Positions 55,692 through 64,000 of a stretch of 64,000 nucleotides of DNA are shown in pieces (within the stretch, counting starts at the first letter, position 1; each line of letters opens with the position of its first letter). A model generated the notes under the pieces. It had not been told where the DNA came from, did not search any database, and worked only from the letters and a program-made list of their open reading frames with translations. The DNA is from Novosphingobium percolationis (GTDB taxonomy: Bacteria; Pseudomonadota; Alphaproteobacteria; Sphingomonadales; Sphingomonadaceae), in contig NZ_JAILYM010000002.1 in assembly GCF_020179425.1 (NCBI RefSeq), forward strand, positions 62,001-126,000, written 5' to 3'. The translations under genes were made by a program, and so were the position numbers.

Positions 55692-55703
55692 TGCGGTAGC
55701 CTG
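55692..55703 (+). promoter_or_regulatory. ops-like element in the exopolysaccharide leader
   Basis: TGCGGTAGCCTG matches the RfaH recruitment element ops (GGCGGTAGCGTG) at ten of twelve positions, including the central GCGGTAGC. It lies between the NusG-like gene and the first sugar-transferase gene. GTCGGGGT/ACCTCGAC can form a hairpin directly upstream. Confidence 0.5.
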
Positions 55704-55772
55704 CCAAATTTTCGCCCGACTTGGCGATCCTAAACCTTAACGGGTTCCGCAGGAAGGCGGAGTATTCTGTCC

Positions 55773-57077
55773 ATGAATTTCACGACGTTTCACGATTTCG
55801 AGCAACAGATCGGAAATGGCCGCGAGAAGCAGCAGAAGATGGCTGCCTTTCTCCGGTCAAATCGCGTGACCTTCACGGGCGCGCTGCTGTTCGCCGTCGT
55901 GCTTCCGGAAGCCGTGCAACAATCGGCGTCGCGCATCTGGCCCTCGATCGCATGTCCTCCGGGCCGGGAGCTGGAGCTGTTCGCTTCGGTCTTCGCGATC
56001 ACCCTGGCGCATGTGCTGCTGCGCAAGATCGGCATCCTGCCGCTGGTCGAAAGGAAGACGCTGATCGTTCCGGCCATGGCCGTTTCGCTTGGGCTGTGCC
56101 TGGCAGCGCTTTTGCTGGCGGTGCATCACGTGCAGCTGTTTCATCTGGTGGCGAGCGCGATCCTGGGCTCTGCCTGGTACTACACGATCTATTCGTTCGA
56201 CGAACGCGTGGGCCTGCGCCGTATCGGCGTCGTCAGCGCGCGGCCGATCGAGCCGAAGCTGGCAGCCATGCCGATCGAGTGGGTGCGCATCGCCCGGCCG
56301 AAGATCCACAAGGATCTGGTGGCGATCGCCTATGATGACGACATCACCTACACGCCTGAATGGGAGAGCCTGTTTTCGCGGGCGGTGATGCGCAAGATCC
56401 ATTTCTACGATCTGGCCCAACTGCGCGAAAAGCTGACCGGGCGCGTCCGTATCGCTGCCCGTCCCGAGCTGGTCTTCGGGCAATTGCTGCCCTCGCAGCC
56501 CTATCTGCGGATCAAGTGGGCGGTAGACGTCTTCGTTGCGCTCCCCGTGCTTTGCCTTGTCCTGCCGGTGATCGCGCTGGTGGCGCTGGCCATCCGCCTC
56601 GAAAGCCCGGGGCCTGCAATCTATCGGCAGAAGCGCGTCGGGTATCAGGGGCGCGTGTTCACCTGCTACAAGCTGCGCTCGATGCGCAACGACGTGGCGG
56701 GGCCGCTCTACACCAACGAGCGCGATCCGCGCATCACCCGGATCGGGCACGTCATCCGCAAGTACCGCATCGACGAACTGCCGCAGATCTTCAACATCCT
56801 GAAGGGCGAGATGAGCTGGATCGGCCCCCGACCGGAAGCGCTGCGGCTCGCGCGCGCTTATGAACGGGCGATCCCGCACTATGCCTATCGCCATACCGTG
56901 CGCCCCGGCATCACCGGCTGGGCGGCGATCCATCAGGGCAACGTGGCCCTGACCGATGCAGCGGCGGAAAAGCTGGAATACGACTTCTATTACCTGAAGT
57001 ACTTCTCGATCTGGCTCGACGCGCTGATCGTGCTGATGACCGTGCGCACGGTCCTGACCGGCTTCGGTTCGCGGTAG
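55773..57077 (+). CDS. Undecaprenyl-phosphate sugar phosphotransferase (initiating transferase)
   Basis: A 434-residue polyprenyl glycosylphosphotransferase that starts exopolysaccharide repeats by moving a sugar 1-phosphate to undecaprenyl phosphate. Four N-terminal membrane segments (about 30-145) and a soluble linker precede the catalytic C-terminal half: a membrane helix (about 255-275), RLESPGPAIYRQKRVGYQGR, FTCYKLRSMRND and YRIDELPQIFNILKGEMSWI with the GPRPE signature. The sugar cannot be told from sequence; glucose, galactose or an amino sugar are possible. GGAG lies ten bases before the ATG. Confidence 0.93.
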   Translation: MNFTTFHDFEQQIGNGREKQQKMAAFLRSNRVTFTGALLFAVVLPEAVQQSASRIWPSIACPPGRELELFASVFAITLAHVLLRKIGILPLVERKTLIVPAMAVSLGLCLAALLLAVHHVQLFHLVASAILGSAWYYTIYSFDERVGLRRIGVVSARPIEPKLAAMPIEWVRIARPKIHKDLVAIAYDDDITYTPEWESLFSRAVMRKIHFYDLAQLREKLTGRVRIAARPELVFGQLLPSQPYLRIKWAVDVFVALPVLCLVLPVIALVALAIRLESPGPAIYRQKRVGYQGRVFTCYKLRSMRNDVAGPLYTNERDPRITRIGHVIRKYRIDELPQIFNILKGEMSWIGPRPEALRLARAYERAIPHYAYRHTVRPGITGWAAIHQGNVALTDAAAEKLEYDFYYLKYFSIWLDALIVLMTVRTVLTGFGSR

Positions 57078-57097
57078 AACGCCGGTCGCAGCAGGTC

Positions 57098-58444
57098 ATG
57101 CAGCTCGCACATTTCCGGTCGAGGCCGTTCGGCGCCTTGGCAGCCGACGCGCGCCGGCGCCGTGGCCCTGCCGCTCTGGGCCTGTGGCTGCTGCTGCTGG
57201 CGGCCTTCGCGCTGGGGGGAAGCGCGCGCGGCGATGTCGTCGGGCTCGTGCTGCTTCGCCCGTTCGCGGTGGCGATGCTTGGTCTCGGCCTTGTCGGACT
57301 GACCCGCGCCGACATCAGGTCGCATCGTTTCGCATTTTCGATCGCGGCGATCATGGTTGCGTGGCTGGTGCTGCAACTGGTGCCGCTGCCGCCAATGCTG
57401 TGGCGCGGCCTGCCGGGACGTGGCGTGGTGGCGGCGATCGACGATGCTGCCGGCCTGCAGGGCAGCTGGCGTGCCATCAGTCTTTCGCCCGACGGCACGC
57501 GCAATGCGCTGTTCGCACTGTCGGTGCCGTTGGCCGCGCTCGTTCTGGGCGCGCGGCTCGACCGGCGGGAGCGGCAGCGGTTGTTGCCGCTGGTGATGGC
57601 CATTGCAGCCACGAGTGCGGTGATGGGCGTGTTCCAGACGCTGAATGCCCCATCGGGCGGGCTGATCCCCGCAGGTCTGTTCGCCAACCGCAATCACCAG
57701 GCCTTGCTGCTGGCCATGCTGCTGCCGATGCTGGCACTGCGCGCGCAACTGGCCGCGACGCCGACGTCGCGCGCGCTGGCGCTGGTTGCGACGTTGCCGC
57801 TGCTGCCGCTGTTGCTGGTGACGGGATCGCGTTCGGGCATGGTCTGCGGCGTGTTGGCGCTGGCCTCCATGCCGCTGGTCGGACGCGGGGTGCGGCTGCG
57901 GACGCTGGCGGCAGGACTGGCGATGGTGGCCATGATGCTGGCCATGACGGTGTCGCTGGGGCGCGGGCTCGCGTGGGACCGGCTGTCCGCGACGACGCCG
58001 GTCGACGAGTTGCGTATCGAAATCGTTCCGGTGCTGCTGCCGCTGTTGCGGGACCAGCTGCCGCTGGGCGCCGGGGCGGGCAGTTTCGCCAAGGTCTATC
58101 AGATGGACGAGCCCGATCGCCTGCTGTCGCCGCGCTATGTCAATCACGCGCACGACGACTGGCTTGAAGTGCTGGTGACCGACGGGTTCGTGGCGGCGGC
58201 CCTGCTGCTTGCGGCCGTGACGGCCTTTGGTGTGGCGGCCTTCCGGGCCTGGCGACCGCGACAGGCCTTCACCGCCGAGATCGGCTTCGCCCGGCTGGGA
58301 CTGGTGCTCGTGCTGCTGTGCGGGTTTGCCAGCCTCGGCGACTATCCGCTGCGCACGCCCGCGCTCGCCTGCCTGTTCGTGGTGGCGACCCTGTGGGCGG
58401 CAGGGGCGCGTTCCGCACCAGACCTTGCCAGGCCATCGCAGTGA
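57098..58444 (+). CDS. O-antigen ligase/Wzy-type polymerase family protein
   Basis: A 448-residue inner-membrane protein with about eleven hydrophobic helices and the Wzy_C domain: FANRNHQALLLAMLLPMLAL, VTGSRSGMVCGVLALAS, and a large periplasmic loop with PLGAGAGSFAKVYQMDEPDR and YVNHAHDDWLEVLVTDGFVA, the HND-like catalytic region. In this locus it most likely polymerises lipid-linked repeats in the periplasm. It begins 20 bases after the sugar transferase and continues the same operon. Confidence 0.87.
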   Translation: MQLAHFRSRPFGALAADARRRRGPAALGLWLLLLAAFALGGSARGDVVGLVLLRPFAVAMLGLGLVGLTRADIRSHRFAFSIAAIMVAWLVLQLVPLPPMLWRGLPGRGVVAAIDDAAGLQGSWRAISLSPDGTRNALFALSVPLAALVLGARLDRRERQRLLPLVMAIAATSAVMGVFQTLNAPSGGLIPAGLFANRNHQALLLAMLLPMLALRAQLAATPTSRALALVATLPLLPLLLVTGSRSGMVCGVLALASMPLVGRGVRLRTLAAGLAMVAMMLAMTVSLGRGLAWDRLSATTPVDELRIEIVPVLLPLLRDQLPLGAGAGSFAKVYQMDEPDRLLSPRYVNHAHDDWLEVLVTDGFVAAALLLAAVTAFGVAAFRAWRPRQAFTAEIGFARLGLVLVLLCGFASLGDYPLRTPALACLFVVATLWAAGARSAPDLARPSQ

Positions 58445-58476
58445 CGATGCCTGTCGCATTTTTCGGAGATCATTCC

Positions 58477-59214
58477 ATGCGTTTCGGCCCGCTGTTCAAG
58501 GCCATCCCTCTCGTGCTGTCGGTGGGCGTGCTGGCAGGATGCGTATCGGCGCCGCAATTCGGCGGCGATCCCGGCCTGAAGGTGCTGCGCGCGCAGGAAC
58601 TGCCCGCGCCCGACCGCATGGATCAGGTCTCCGACGCCCGCGCCTATTTCGTGGGGCCATTCGACAAGCTGATCATCGACGTGTTCGGCGTCGACGAACT
58701 GTCCAAGCGCACCATTCAGGTGGACGCGAGCGGCAGGATTTCCTTCCCGCTGGCAGGCATCATCGAAGTGGCCGGCATGACGCCCGGCGAGATCGAGACC
58801 CGGCTGGCCGATCGTTTGCGCACCGCCTACGTCCGCGACCCGCAGGTCACCGTCAATCTCAGCGAGACGGTCAGCCAGGTGGTGACGGTCGAGGGGCAGG
58901 TGAAGCAACCCGGCCTTTATCCGGTCATCGGCCACATGACGTTGATGCGCGCCATCGCGCGGGCGCAGGGGACGGACGAGTTCTCGCAGCTGAACGACGT
59001 GATCGTGTTCCGCACCGTGAAGAACGAGCGCCTGGCCGCGCTCTATGACCTGAGGCAGATCCGCCACGGCGCTTATCCCGATCCCGAGATCTTTGCCAAC
59101 GACGTGGTCATGGTGGGCGATTCGGAGGCCCGTCGCCGCTTCAAGGACATCCTGCAGATCATGCCCGCCGTGGCCACCCCGCTGGTGATCGCCGCCGATC
59201 GCCTGACCAAGTGA
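58477..59214 (+). CDS. Polysaccharide export lipoprotein (Wza-like)
   Basis: A 245-residue periplasmic/outer-membrane export protein. The lipobox VLAGC puts the lipidated Cys at residue 22. The PES domain follows (YFVGPFDKLIIDVFGVDELS, VDASGRISFPLAGIIEVAGM), then an SLBB domain (VVTVEGQVKQPGLYPVIGHM). It is shorter than E. coli Wza (379 residues), as usual in alphaproteobacteria. GGAG lies eight bases before the ATG. It would form the export channel together with the kinase encoded next. Confidence 0.93.
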   Translation: MRFGPLFKAIPLVLSVGVLAGCVSAPQFGGDPGLKVLRAQELPAPDRMDQVSDARAYFVGPFDKLIIDVFGVDELSKRTIQVDASGRISFPLAGIIEVAGMTPGEIETRLADRLRTAYVRDPQVTVNLSETVSQVVTVEGQVKQPGLYPVIGHMTLMRAIARAQGTDEFSQLNDVIVFRTVKNERLAALYDLRQIRHGAYPDPEIFANDVVMVGDSEARRRFKDILQIMPAVATPLVIAADRLTK

Positions 59215-59234
59215 TCCCATCAGAATCGAGAAGA

Positions 59235-61478
59235 ATGATGCTGCCGTCCCAGACCACGACCCCGGCTGTCCAGATGGATGAACGGCGCTTCCTGCCCGTG
59301 CAGGACGGTGCGGCGACCGACAACTGGTCGCTGCCGCCGCTGCTGATCCAGTACTGGCAGGCCGCCATGCGCTGGCGCCGGATCATCGCCGCGATCATTG
59401 CCGCATCGCTTGCGCTGGCGTTCGTTGCGACCTTGTTGATGGCGCCGCTCTATACCGCGCGCGCGCAGCTCGACATCAGCCGTGACCAGCAGAACATCAC
59501 CAATGTTCCGGCGCTGAACAAGGCGGCCTCGCCGGTAGATCAAGAGTTCTACGATACCCAGTACGCGTTGCTGAAGGCAGAATCGCTGGCCGAGCGCGTC
59601 GTGCGCAAGCTGGGGCTCGCCAACGATCCGACGTTCTTTGCCGCCCATGGCGCGAAGATGCCCGCGGCCACGCTGGAACGCGGCGGGCGCATGGTTCCGA
59701 CGCCGGCACAGCAGCAGCAGCGCGAGCGCATCGCGATCAGCCTTCTGCTCAAGGCGGTGAGCATCGAGCCGATCCGCAATTCGCGCCTGGTCGACATCAC
59801 CTACACCAGCCGGTCGCCCGCATGGTCGGCACGCATCGCCAACGCCTGGCCGCAGGAGTTCATCGGCGCGACCATGGATCACCAGTTCGCCTCGACCGCG
59901 GATGCGCGCCGGTTCCTGGAGGACCGCCTTGCCAACCTGCGTACCCGGCTCGAACAGTCGGAGCGCGACGCGGTGACCTATGCGTCGGCGCGCGACATCG
60001 TGACGCTGGCGACCTCACGCGATCCAACGGGGCGCGTGGTGGAATCGCGCACGCTGGCTGCGGGCGATCTCGAATCGCTGAATGCCGCTCTCAATACTGC
60101 CAAGACCGAGCGGATCGCGGCAGAGGCCCGGCTGCGGGCTGGCGACGAGCAGACCAGCGTGGACGCCATCGCCAACGGCACCATCCAGAACCTGCGGACG
60201 CGCCGCGCCGAAATCGGCGCCGACTATGCGCGGTTGCTGGAACAGTTCGCGCCGAACTATCCGGCGGCGCGCGCGCTCAAGAACCAGCTCGATTCGCTTG
60301 ATGCGTCGATCGCGCGCGAAATGGGGCGCATTCAGGGCAGCCACCAGTCGAGCTACGCCGAAGCCCTGACGCGCGAGCAGGAGTTGCAATCGCGCGTCGA
60401 GGCGCTGAAGGCGCAACTCGACCGGCAGCAGCACGACACGATCCAGTACAACATCTACCAGCGCGAAGCCGATACCAATCGCCAACTCTACGATGCGCTG
60501 TTGCAGCGCTACAAGGAAATCGGCGTAGCGGGCGCGGTCGGCGCCACGAACATCGTGGTCGTCGATGCGGCCAAGGTGCCCGAAAAACCATCGGCGCCGA
60601 GCCTGGTCAAGAACCTTGCCATCGCGCTGATCGTGGGCACGGGACTGGCCGCCGCGGTGGTCTTCGCGCTCGAACAGATCGACGAGGGCATCCGCAACCC
60701 TGGCGATGTCGAGCACCTGCTCAAGCTGCCGCTGCTGGGCAACGTTCCTTTGAGCGCGCACGAGCTGACCGAGGTTCTGGTTGATCCCAAGAGCTCGATT
60801 TCCGAGGCCTATTTCAGCGTGACCACCGGGCTGGCGCTGGCGACCACGCACGGATTGCCGCGCACGCTCGCCGTCACCAGCACGAAGCCGGGCGAGGGCA
60901 AGTCGGTCACTGCGCTGGCGCTGGCGCTGACGTTCGGGCGGATCGGCAAGCGGGTGCTGCTGGTCGATGGCGACATGCGCTCGCCGTCGGTGCACCGGCT
61001 CGTCGGCGTGGGCAACGAGGCGGGCCTCAGCAATCTGTTGGCAGGTGACGACGATCACGCCGCGCTGGTTCGCGATACCGCGTTCAAGGGCGTGTGCGTG
61101 CTGACGGCCGGGCCGAACCCGCCCAGCGCGCCCGAACTGCTCAGCTCGGAACGGCTGGCCCGGCTGCTCGAACGCATGCAGCGCGATTTCGACCTGATCA
61201 TCATCGACAGCCCGCCCGTGATCGGCCTTGCCGACGCGCCGCTGCTTGTTCGCGCCGTCGAGGGCGCCGCGTTCGTGATCGAGGCCGATGGCGCACCCGT
61301 GCGGGCGATCCGCAATGCCCTCCAGCGCCTGCAGACCGGCCAGAACACGATCTTTGGCGCGATCGTGACCAAGATCGACTTCGCCCGCCATCGCTACGGC
61401 TATGGCTACGGATATGGATATGGCTACGGTTACGGGGCCAAGCGCGCGGACGGCGCGCCGGGCGGGGCGGACGCCTGA
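59235..61478 (+). CDS. Wzc-like tyrosine autokinase / chain-length protein
   Basis: A 747-residue fusion of a Wzz domain and a BY-kinase in the inner membrane. TM1 is about 45-68, a long periplasmic coiled-coil segment follows (RRFLEDRLANLRTRLEQSER and SRVEALKAQLDRQQHDT), and TM2 is about 460-480. The kinase has Walker A in TSTKPGEGKSVTALAL (about 550-560), Walker A' in LLVDGDMRSPS and Walker B in LIIIDSPPVIGLADA. The C-terminal tyrosine cluster is a perfect (Tyr-Gly)7 run at residues 721-734. The start is at ATG 59235 after GAGAAG; a GTG at 59211 overlaps the upstream stop. Autophosphorylation controls polymer export in this family. Confidence 0.94.
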   Translation: MMLPSQTTTPAVQMDERRFLPVQDGAATDNWSLPPLLIQYWQAAMRWRRIIAAIIAASLALAFVATLLMAPLYTARAQLDISRDQQNITNVPALNKAASPVDQEFYDTQYALLKAESLAERVVRKLGLANDPTFFAAHGAKMPAATLERGGRMVPTPAQQQQRERIAISLLLKAVSIEPIRNSRLVDITYTSRSPAWSARIANAWPQEFIGATMDHQFASTADARRFLEDRLANLRTRLEQSERDAVTYASARDIVTLATSRDPTGRVVESRTLAAGDLESLNAALNTAKTERIAAEARLRAGDEQTSVDAIANGTIQNLRTRRAEIGADYARLLEQFAPNYPAARALKNQLDSLDASIAREMGRIQGSHQSSYAEALTREQELQSRVEALKAQLDRQQHDTIQYNIYQREADTNRQLYDALLQRYKEIGVAGAVGATNIVVVDAAKVPEKPSAPSLVKNLAIALIVGTGLAAAVVFALEQIDEGIRNPGDVEHLLKLPLLGNVPLSAHELTEVLVDPKSSISEAYFSVTTGLALATTHGLPRTLAVTSTKPGEGKSVTALALALTFGRIGKRVLLVDGDMRSPSVHRLVGVGNEAGLSNLLAGDDDHAALVRDTAFKGVCVLTAGPNPPSAPELLSSERLARLLERMQRDFDLIIIDSPPVIGLADAPLLVRAVEGAAFVIEADGAPVRAIRNALQRLQTGQNTIFGAIVTKIDFARHRYGYGYGYGYGYGYGAKRADGAPGGADA

Positions 61479-61516
61479 GGCGTCCACGTTTCGGCTCCCC
61501 AAGCACCACACGCCCC

Positions 61517-62728
61517 ATGTATCGCCCCCTCGCCCTGTTCTTGACCGGCGCGGTCGCAGCGCTGTCGGCCTGGCAGGCCGCGCTCGCCTGGGCGCGGACC
61601 TTGCCACCTGGCGAGGTGCCCGCGCTGCTCGCGGCCGATCCACGCCTTCGTCTTGCGCGGATGGAGGCGCTGCTGGCGCGGCGCGATGCGCCAGCCGATG
61701 CGGCCGCCGCCTTACGTACGGTGGCGGTAGAGGTGCTGCGGGACGATCCGCTGAACCCGCAGGCGCTGCGTCAGATGGCGCTGGCCGACATGACGGGACA
61801 GGTCGATGGACGGCGCGGAGCGCGTCTGCTCGCGCTGGCGGCGCGGTTGTCCCGGCGCGACCTTGCCACCGAATATCTGCTCATCGAACAAGCGGTGCAA
61901 GCCGACCGGATCGATGCCGCGCTGGCCCATTACGACCATGCGCTGACTGTGTTCCCCGGTTCGCGCGAACAGCTGTTCCCGGTGCTCGCCCGGGCCATTG
62001 ATGATGAGGGCATTCGTGCCGGTCTTCAGCCCTTTGGCGGGCGTCCGTGGTTCGCACCCTTCCTGGCCGATGCCGTGGCGCAAGGGTCGGATGGGACGGC
62101 GCTCGTGGATGTGGTGGCGAGGGCCCGGCTGACGCCGGTTGCCCGCACCGCGATCGTCGCTCGCCTGCTGCCGTTGCTGATCAAGCGCGGACGCATCGCC
62201 GATGCAGGGCGCATTGCGCGGCTGCTTGACGGGATCGATGCGCAAGCGCTCGACGATGCGGGATTTTCGGTCGGGACGACGGATCCGCGCCTTGCGCCGT
62301 TGAACTGGACGCTGGCCGAAGGACCGATCGTTTCGGCAAGGATCGCGCGGTCCGGCAGCCTCGCTATCGACGTCGCGCCCGAACAGACCGGCCTTGCCGC
62401 CGAACGGGTCATGCTGCTGGCGCCCGGTGCCTACGTCGTTCGGCAGAAGCTGTCCTTTCCTGTGGGGCAGGATCCGGCCTCGCTACGTTGGGACGTTCGG
62501 TGCTTGGACGAGCGCGAAGGTGCCAAAGTCCGTCCGCCGATCTGGCAGAACCTGGCGCCGGTCCACCCTGTGCAAGCAACCTATATGGCGCAGATCTCCA
62601 TTCCGCCCGGGTGCGCTGCGCAGCGCTGGCGTCTGGTAGCTTCGGGCGGCGCGAGCGTCGCGCAGGCGCATCTTCTGCATTTCTCGATCGTCGGGAACCC
62701 TCCTCGCAAGCTCGACGAGCACTTCTAA
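61517..62728 (+). CDS. Exopolysaccharide-locus protein of unknown function
   Basis: I do not recognise this 403-residue protein. An N-terminal hydrophobic segment (PLALFLTGAVAALSAWQAAL) is a signal peptide or anchor. Residues about 30-250 are Ala/Leu/Arg-rich and helical, with TPR-like spacing (AAALRTVAVEVLRDDPLNPQ, then ALRQMALADM). A C-terminal beta-rich domain (about 260-395) contains a Cys pair (VRCLDERE and IPPGCAAQ). This is the shape of an assembly factor or a carbohydrate-binding protein. It lies 38 bases after the kinase gene and 14 bases before glmS, so it is in the operon. Confidence 0.75.
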   Translation: MYRPLALFLTGAVAALSAWQAALAWARTLPPGEVPALLAADPRLRLARMEALLARRDAPADAAAALRTVAVEVLRDDPLNPQALRQMALADMTGQVDGRRGARLLALAARLSRRDLATEYLLIEQAVQADRIDAALAHYDHALTVFPGSREQLFPVLARAIDDEGIRAGLQPFGGRPWFAPFLADAVAQGSDGTALVDVVARARLTPVARTAIVARLLPLLIKRGRIADAGRIARLLDGIDAQALDDAGFSVGTTDPRLAPLNWTLAEGPIVSARIARSGSLAIDVAPEQTGLAAERVMLLAPGAYVVRQKLSFPVGQDPASLRWDVRCLDEREGAKVRPPIWQNLAPVHPVQATYMAQISIPPGCAAQRWRLVASGGASVAQAHLLHFSIVGNPPRKLDEHF

Positions 62729-62742
62729 CAAGGGCCTGAATC

Positions 62743-64000
62743 ATGTGTGGAATCACGGGTATTGTCGGCAAGCAGCAGGTCGTCGACCGGCTGGTCGACG
62801 GACTGCGTCGCATGGAATATCGCGGCTATGACAGCGCCGGGGTGTGCACGATCGATCGCGGGCAGCTGATCCGGCGCCGTGCGCCGGGCAAGTTGTCCAA
62901 TCTGGTGACGGAGCTGGCGGAAAATCCGGCGCCCGGCACCACCGGCATCGCCCATACGCGCTGGGCCACGCACGGTGCACCTACGCGGGCCAATGCGCAC
63001 CCGCACGCGACCGATTGCCTGGCGCTGGTGCACAACGGCATCATCGAGAACTTCCGCGCCTTGCGCGAGGCCCTAGTCGCGCGTGGCCGCAGCTTTGAAA
63101 GTGACACCGACACCGAAGTCGTCGCGCACCTGATGTCGGAGCAGATCGAGGCCGGGCTGTCGCCGGAAGAGGCGGTCAAGGTGGTGCTGCCGCAATTGCG
63201 CGGCGCCTTCGCGCTGGTGATCGCTTTCCGATCGTGTCCCGACATGCTGATCGGCGCGCGGGTGGGATCACCGCTGGTGGTCGGCCACGGCGAGGGCGAG
63301 ACCTATCTCGGCTCGGATGCGCTGGCGCTGGCGTCGTTGACGCAGCAGATCACCTATCTCGACGAAGGCGACTGGGTGATCGCCACGCCCGGCGGCGTGC
63401 GCATCTTCGACAAGGACAACCGGCCCGTGACCCGTCCGGTCGTTGCTTCCGAGGCTTCGGCTGCGGCGATCGACAAGGGCGATTACCCCCACTTCATGCT
63501 CAAGGAGATCTTCGAGCAGCCGACCGTGGTGGCGCAGACGCTGCGAAACTATGTCCGCCAGACCGACTTGAGCGTGGCGCTGCCGCAGTTCGATTTCGAC
63601 CTTTCTGGCATTACCCGTATCACCATCGTGGCCTGTGGGACCAGCTACTACGCCGGGCTGGTCGCCAAGTACTGGCTCGAACAGTTCGCGCGCCTGCCGG
63701 TCGATATCGATGTGGCGAGCGAGTTCCGCTATCGCGACCCCGTGCTGGAGCCGGGTGGCCTCGCGCTGTTCATCTCGCAATCCGGCGAGACGGCGGACAC
63801 ACTGGCCGCGCTGCGCCACTGCAAGGCGGCAGGGCAGACCATCGCCGTGGTGGCGAACGTGCCGACCAGTTCGATGGCGCGCGAGGCGGACCTGCTGCTG
63901 CCGACGCACGCAGGGCCGGAAATCGGCGTCGCCTCGACCAAGGCATTCACCTGCCAGCTGGCGGTGCTGGCGGCGCTCGCCGCCAATTTCGCGGTCCGGC
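62743..64000 (+). CDS. glmS: Glutamine-fructose-6-phosphate aminotransferase (3' end outside window)
   Basis: Makes glucosamine 6-phosphate from fructose 6-phosphate and glutamine, the entry to UDP-GlcNAc. The N-terminal glutaminase has Cys1 after Met (MCGITGIVGKQQVVDRLVDG), RRMEYRGYDSAGV, HTRWATHGAPT and HNGIIENFRALRE. The first SIS domain has IVACGTSYYAGLVAKYWLEQ and FISQSGETADT, and GPEIGVASTKAF begins the linker to the second. About 419 of roughly 607 residues are in the window. Its place at the end of an exopolysaccharide operon suggests supply of amino sugar for the polymer, possibly as a second copy. Confidence 0.95.
   Translation, partial: MCGITGIVGKQQVVDRLVDGLRRMEYRGYDSAGVCTIDRGQLIRRRAPGKLSNLVTELAENPAPGTTGIAHTRWATHGAPTRANAHPHATDCLALVHNGIIENFRALREALVARGRSFESDTDTEVVAHLMSEQIEAGLSPEEAVKVVLPQLRGAFALVIAFRSCPDMLIGARVGSPLVVGHGEGETYLGSDALALASLTQQITYLDEGDWVIATPGGVRIFDKDNRPVTRPVVASEASAAAIDKGDYPHFMLKEIFEQPTVVAQTLRNYVRQTDLSVALPQFDFDLSGITRITIVACGTSYYAGLVAKYWLEQFARLPVDIDVASEFRYRDPVLEPGGLALFISQSGETADTLAALRHCKAAGQTIAVVANVPTSSMAREADLLLPTHAGPEIGVASTKAFTCQLAVLAALAANFAVR

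Overview
This window is a high-GC chromosomal segment of an alphaproteobacterium, most likely a sphingomonad close to Novosphingobium. The evidence is the gene order around ffs-dnaX-ybaB and rpsB-tsf-pyrH-frr-uppS-cdsA-dxr-rseP-bamA-skp-fabZ, the sphingomonad-type TonB-dependent receptors, an alphaproteobacterial direct-repeat LexA box (GTTC-N7-GTTC), and the absence of lpxD and lpxA next to bamA-skp-fabZ. That absence fits an outer membrane built on glycosphingolipid rather than LPS. No transposase, integrase, prophage or CRISPR array was seen. Species assignment is inference.

Layout. 1-5.5 kb: aldo/keto reductase (cut by the window edge), HrpB helicase, cold-shock protein, two small unknown proteins, a complex I accessory subunit, the small SRP RNA, and a DUF4188 protein behind two tetO-like palindromes. 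5.6-8.9 kb: dnaX-ybaB and an MlaA-like protein without a lipobox cysteine. 8.9-12.3 kb (minus): a TonB-dependent receptor and a SIR2-like protein behind a coupled 13-codon leader. 12.5-17.6 kb: lon, hupB-like, a lipoprotein, an rlmB-type methyltransferase and tRNA-Tyr. 17.6-21.3 kb: glycosyltransferase, alpha/beta hydrolase, psd-pssA, and an opposing 90-residue membrane protein behind a LexA box.

21.8-32.9 kb is the core translation/envelope cluster, with uppS, cdsA, dxr and rseP coupled through overlapping start and stop codons. It makes ribosomal and elongation factors, UMP, undecaprenyl diphosphate, CDP-diacylglycerol and isoprenoids, plus the outer-membrane assembly machinery. 33.0-35.9 kb is an operon of four overlapping genes (NTF2-like, GNAT, nitrilase-type hydrolase, BASS transporter). 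35.9-37.1 kb is a phosphodiesterase behind a Pho-box-like repeat. 37.2-40.9 kb holds a fused alpha/beta E1 dehydrogenase overlapping a malonyltransferase-like gene, then a low-molecular-weight phosphatase.

40.9-47.4 kb is a leucine/isovalerate catabolic cluster: LysR regulator, isovaleryl-CoA dehydrogenase, both methylcrotonyl-CoA carboxylase subunits, a MaoC-type hydratase and a MarR regulator. 47.4-54.7 kb looks like an uptake-and-oxidation module: AraC regulator, TonB-dependent receptor, zinc alcohol dehydrogenase, aldehyde dehydrogenase and SDR. From 55.1 kb to the right edge is an exopolysaccharide locus: a NusG/RfaH-like antiterminator, an ops-like element in the following leader, initiating sugar transferase, polymerase/ligase, Wza-like export protein, Wzc-like tyrosine kinase with a (Tyr-Gly)7 tail, an unknown secreted or anchored protein, and the start of glmS.

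The strongest leads for new biology are the probable SOS-regulated small membrane protein at 20992-21264, the NusG paralogue with its ops-like element, and the tetO-like tandem operator.
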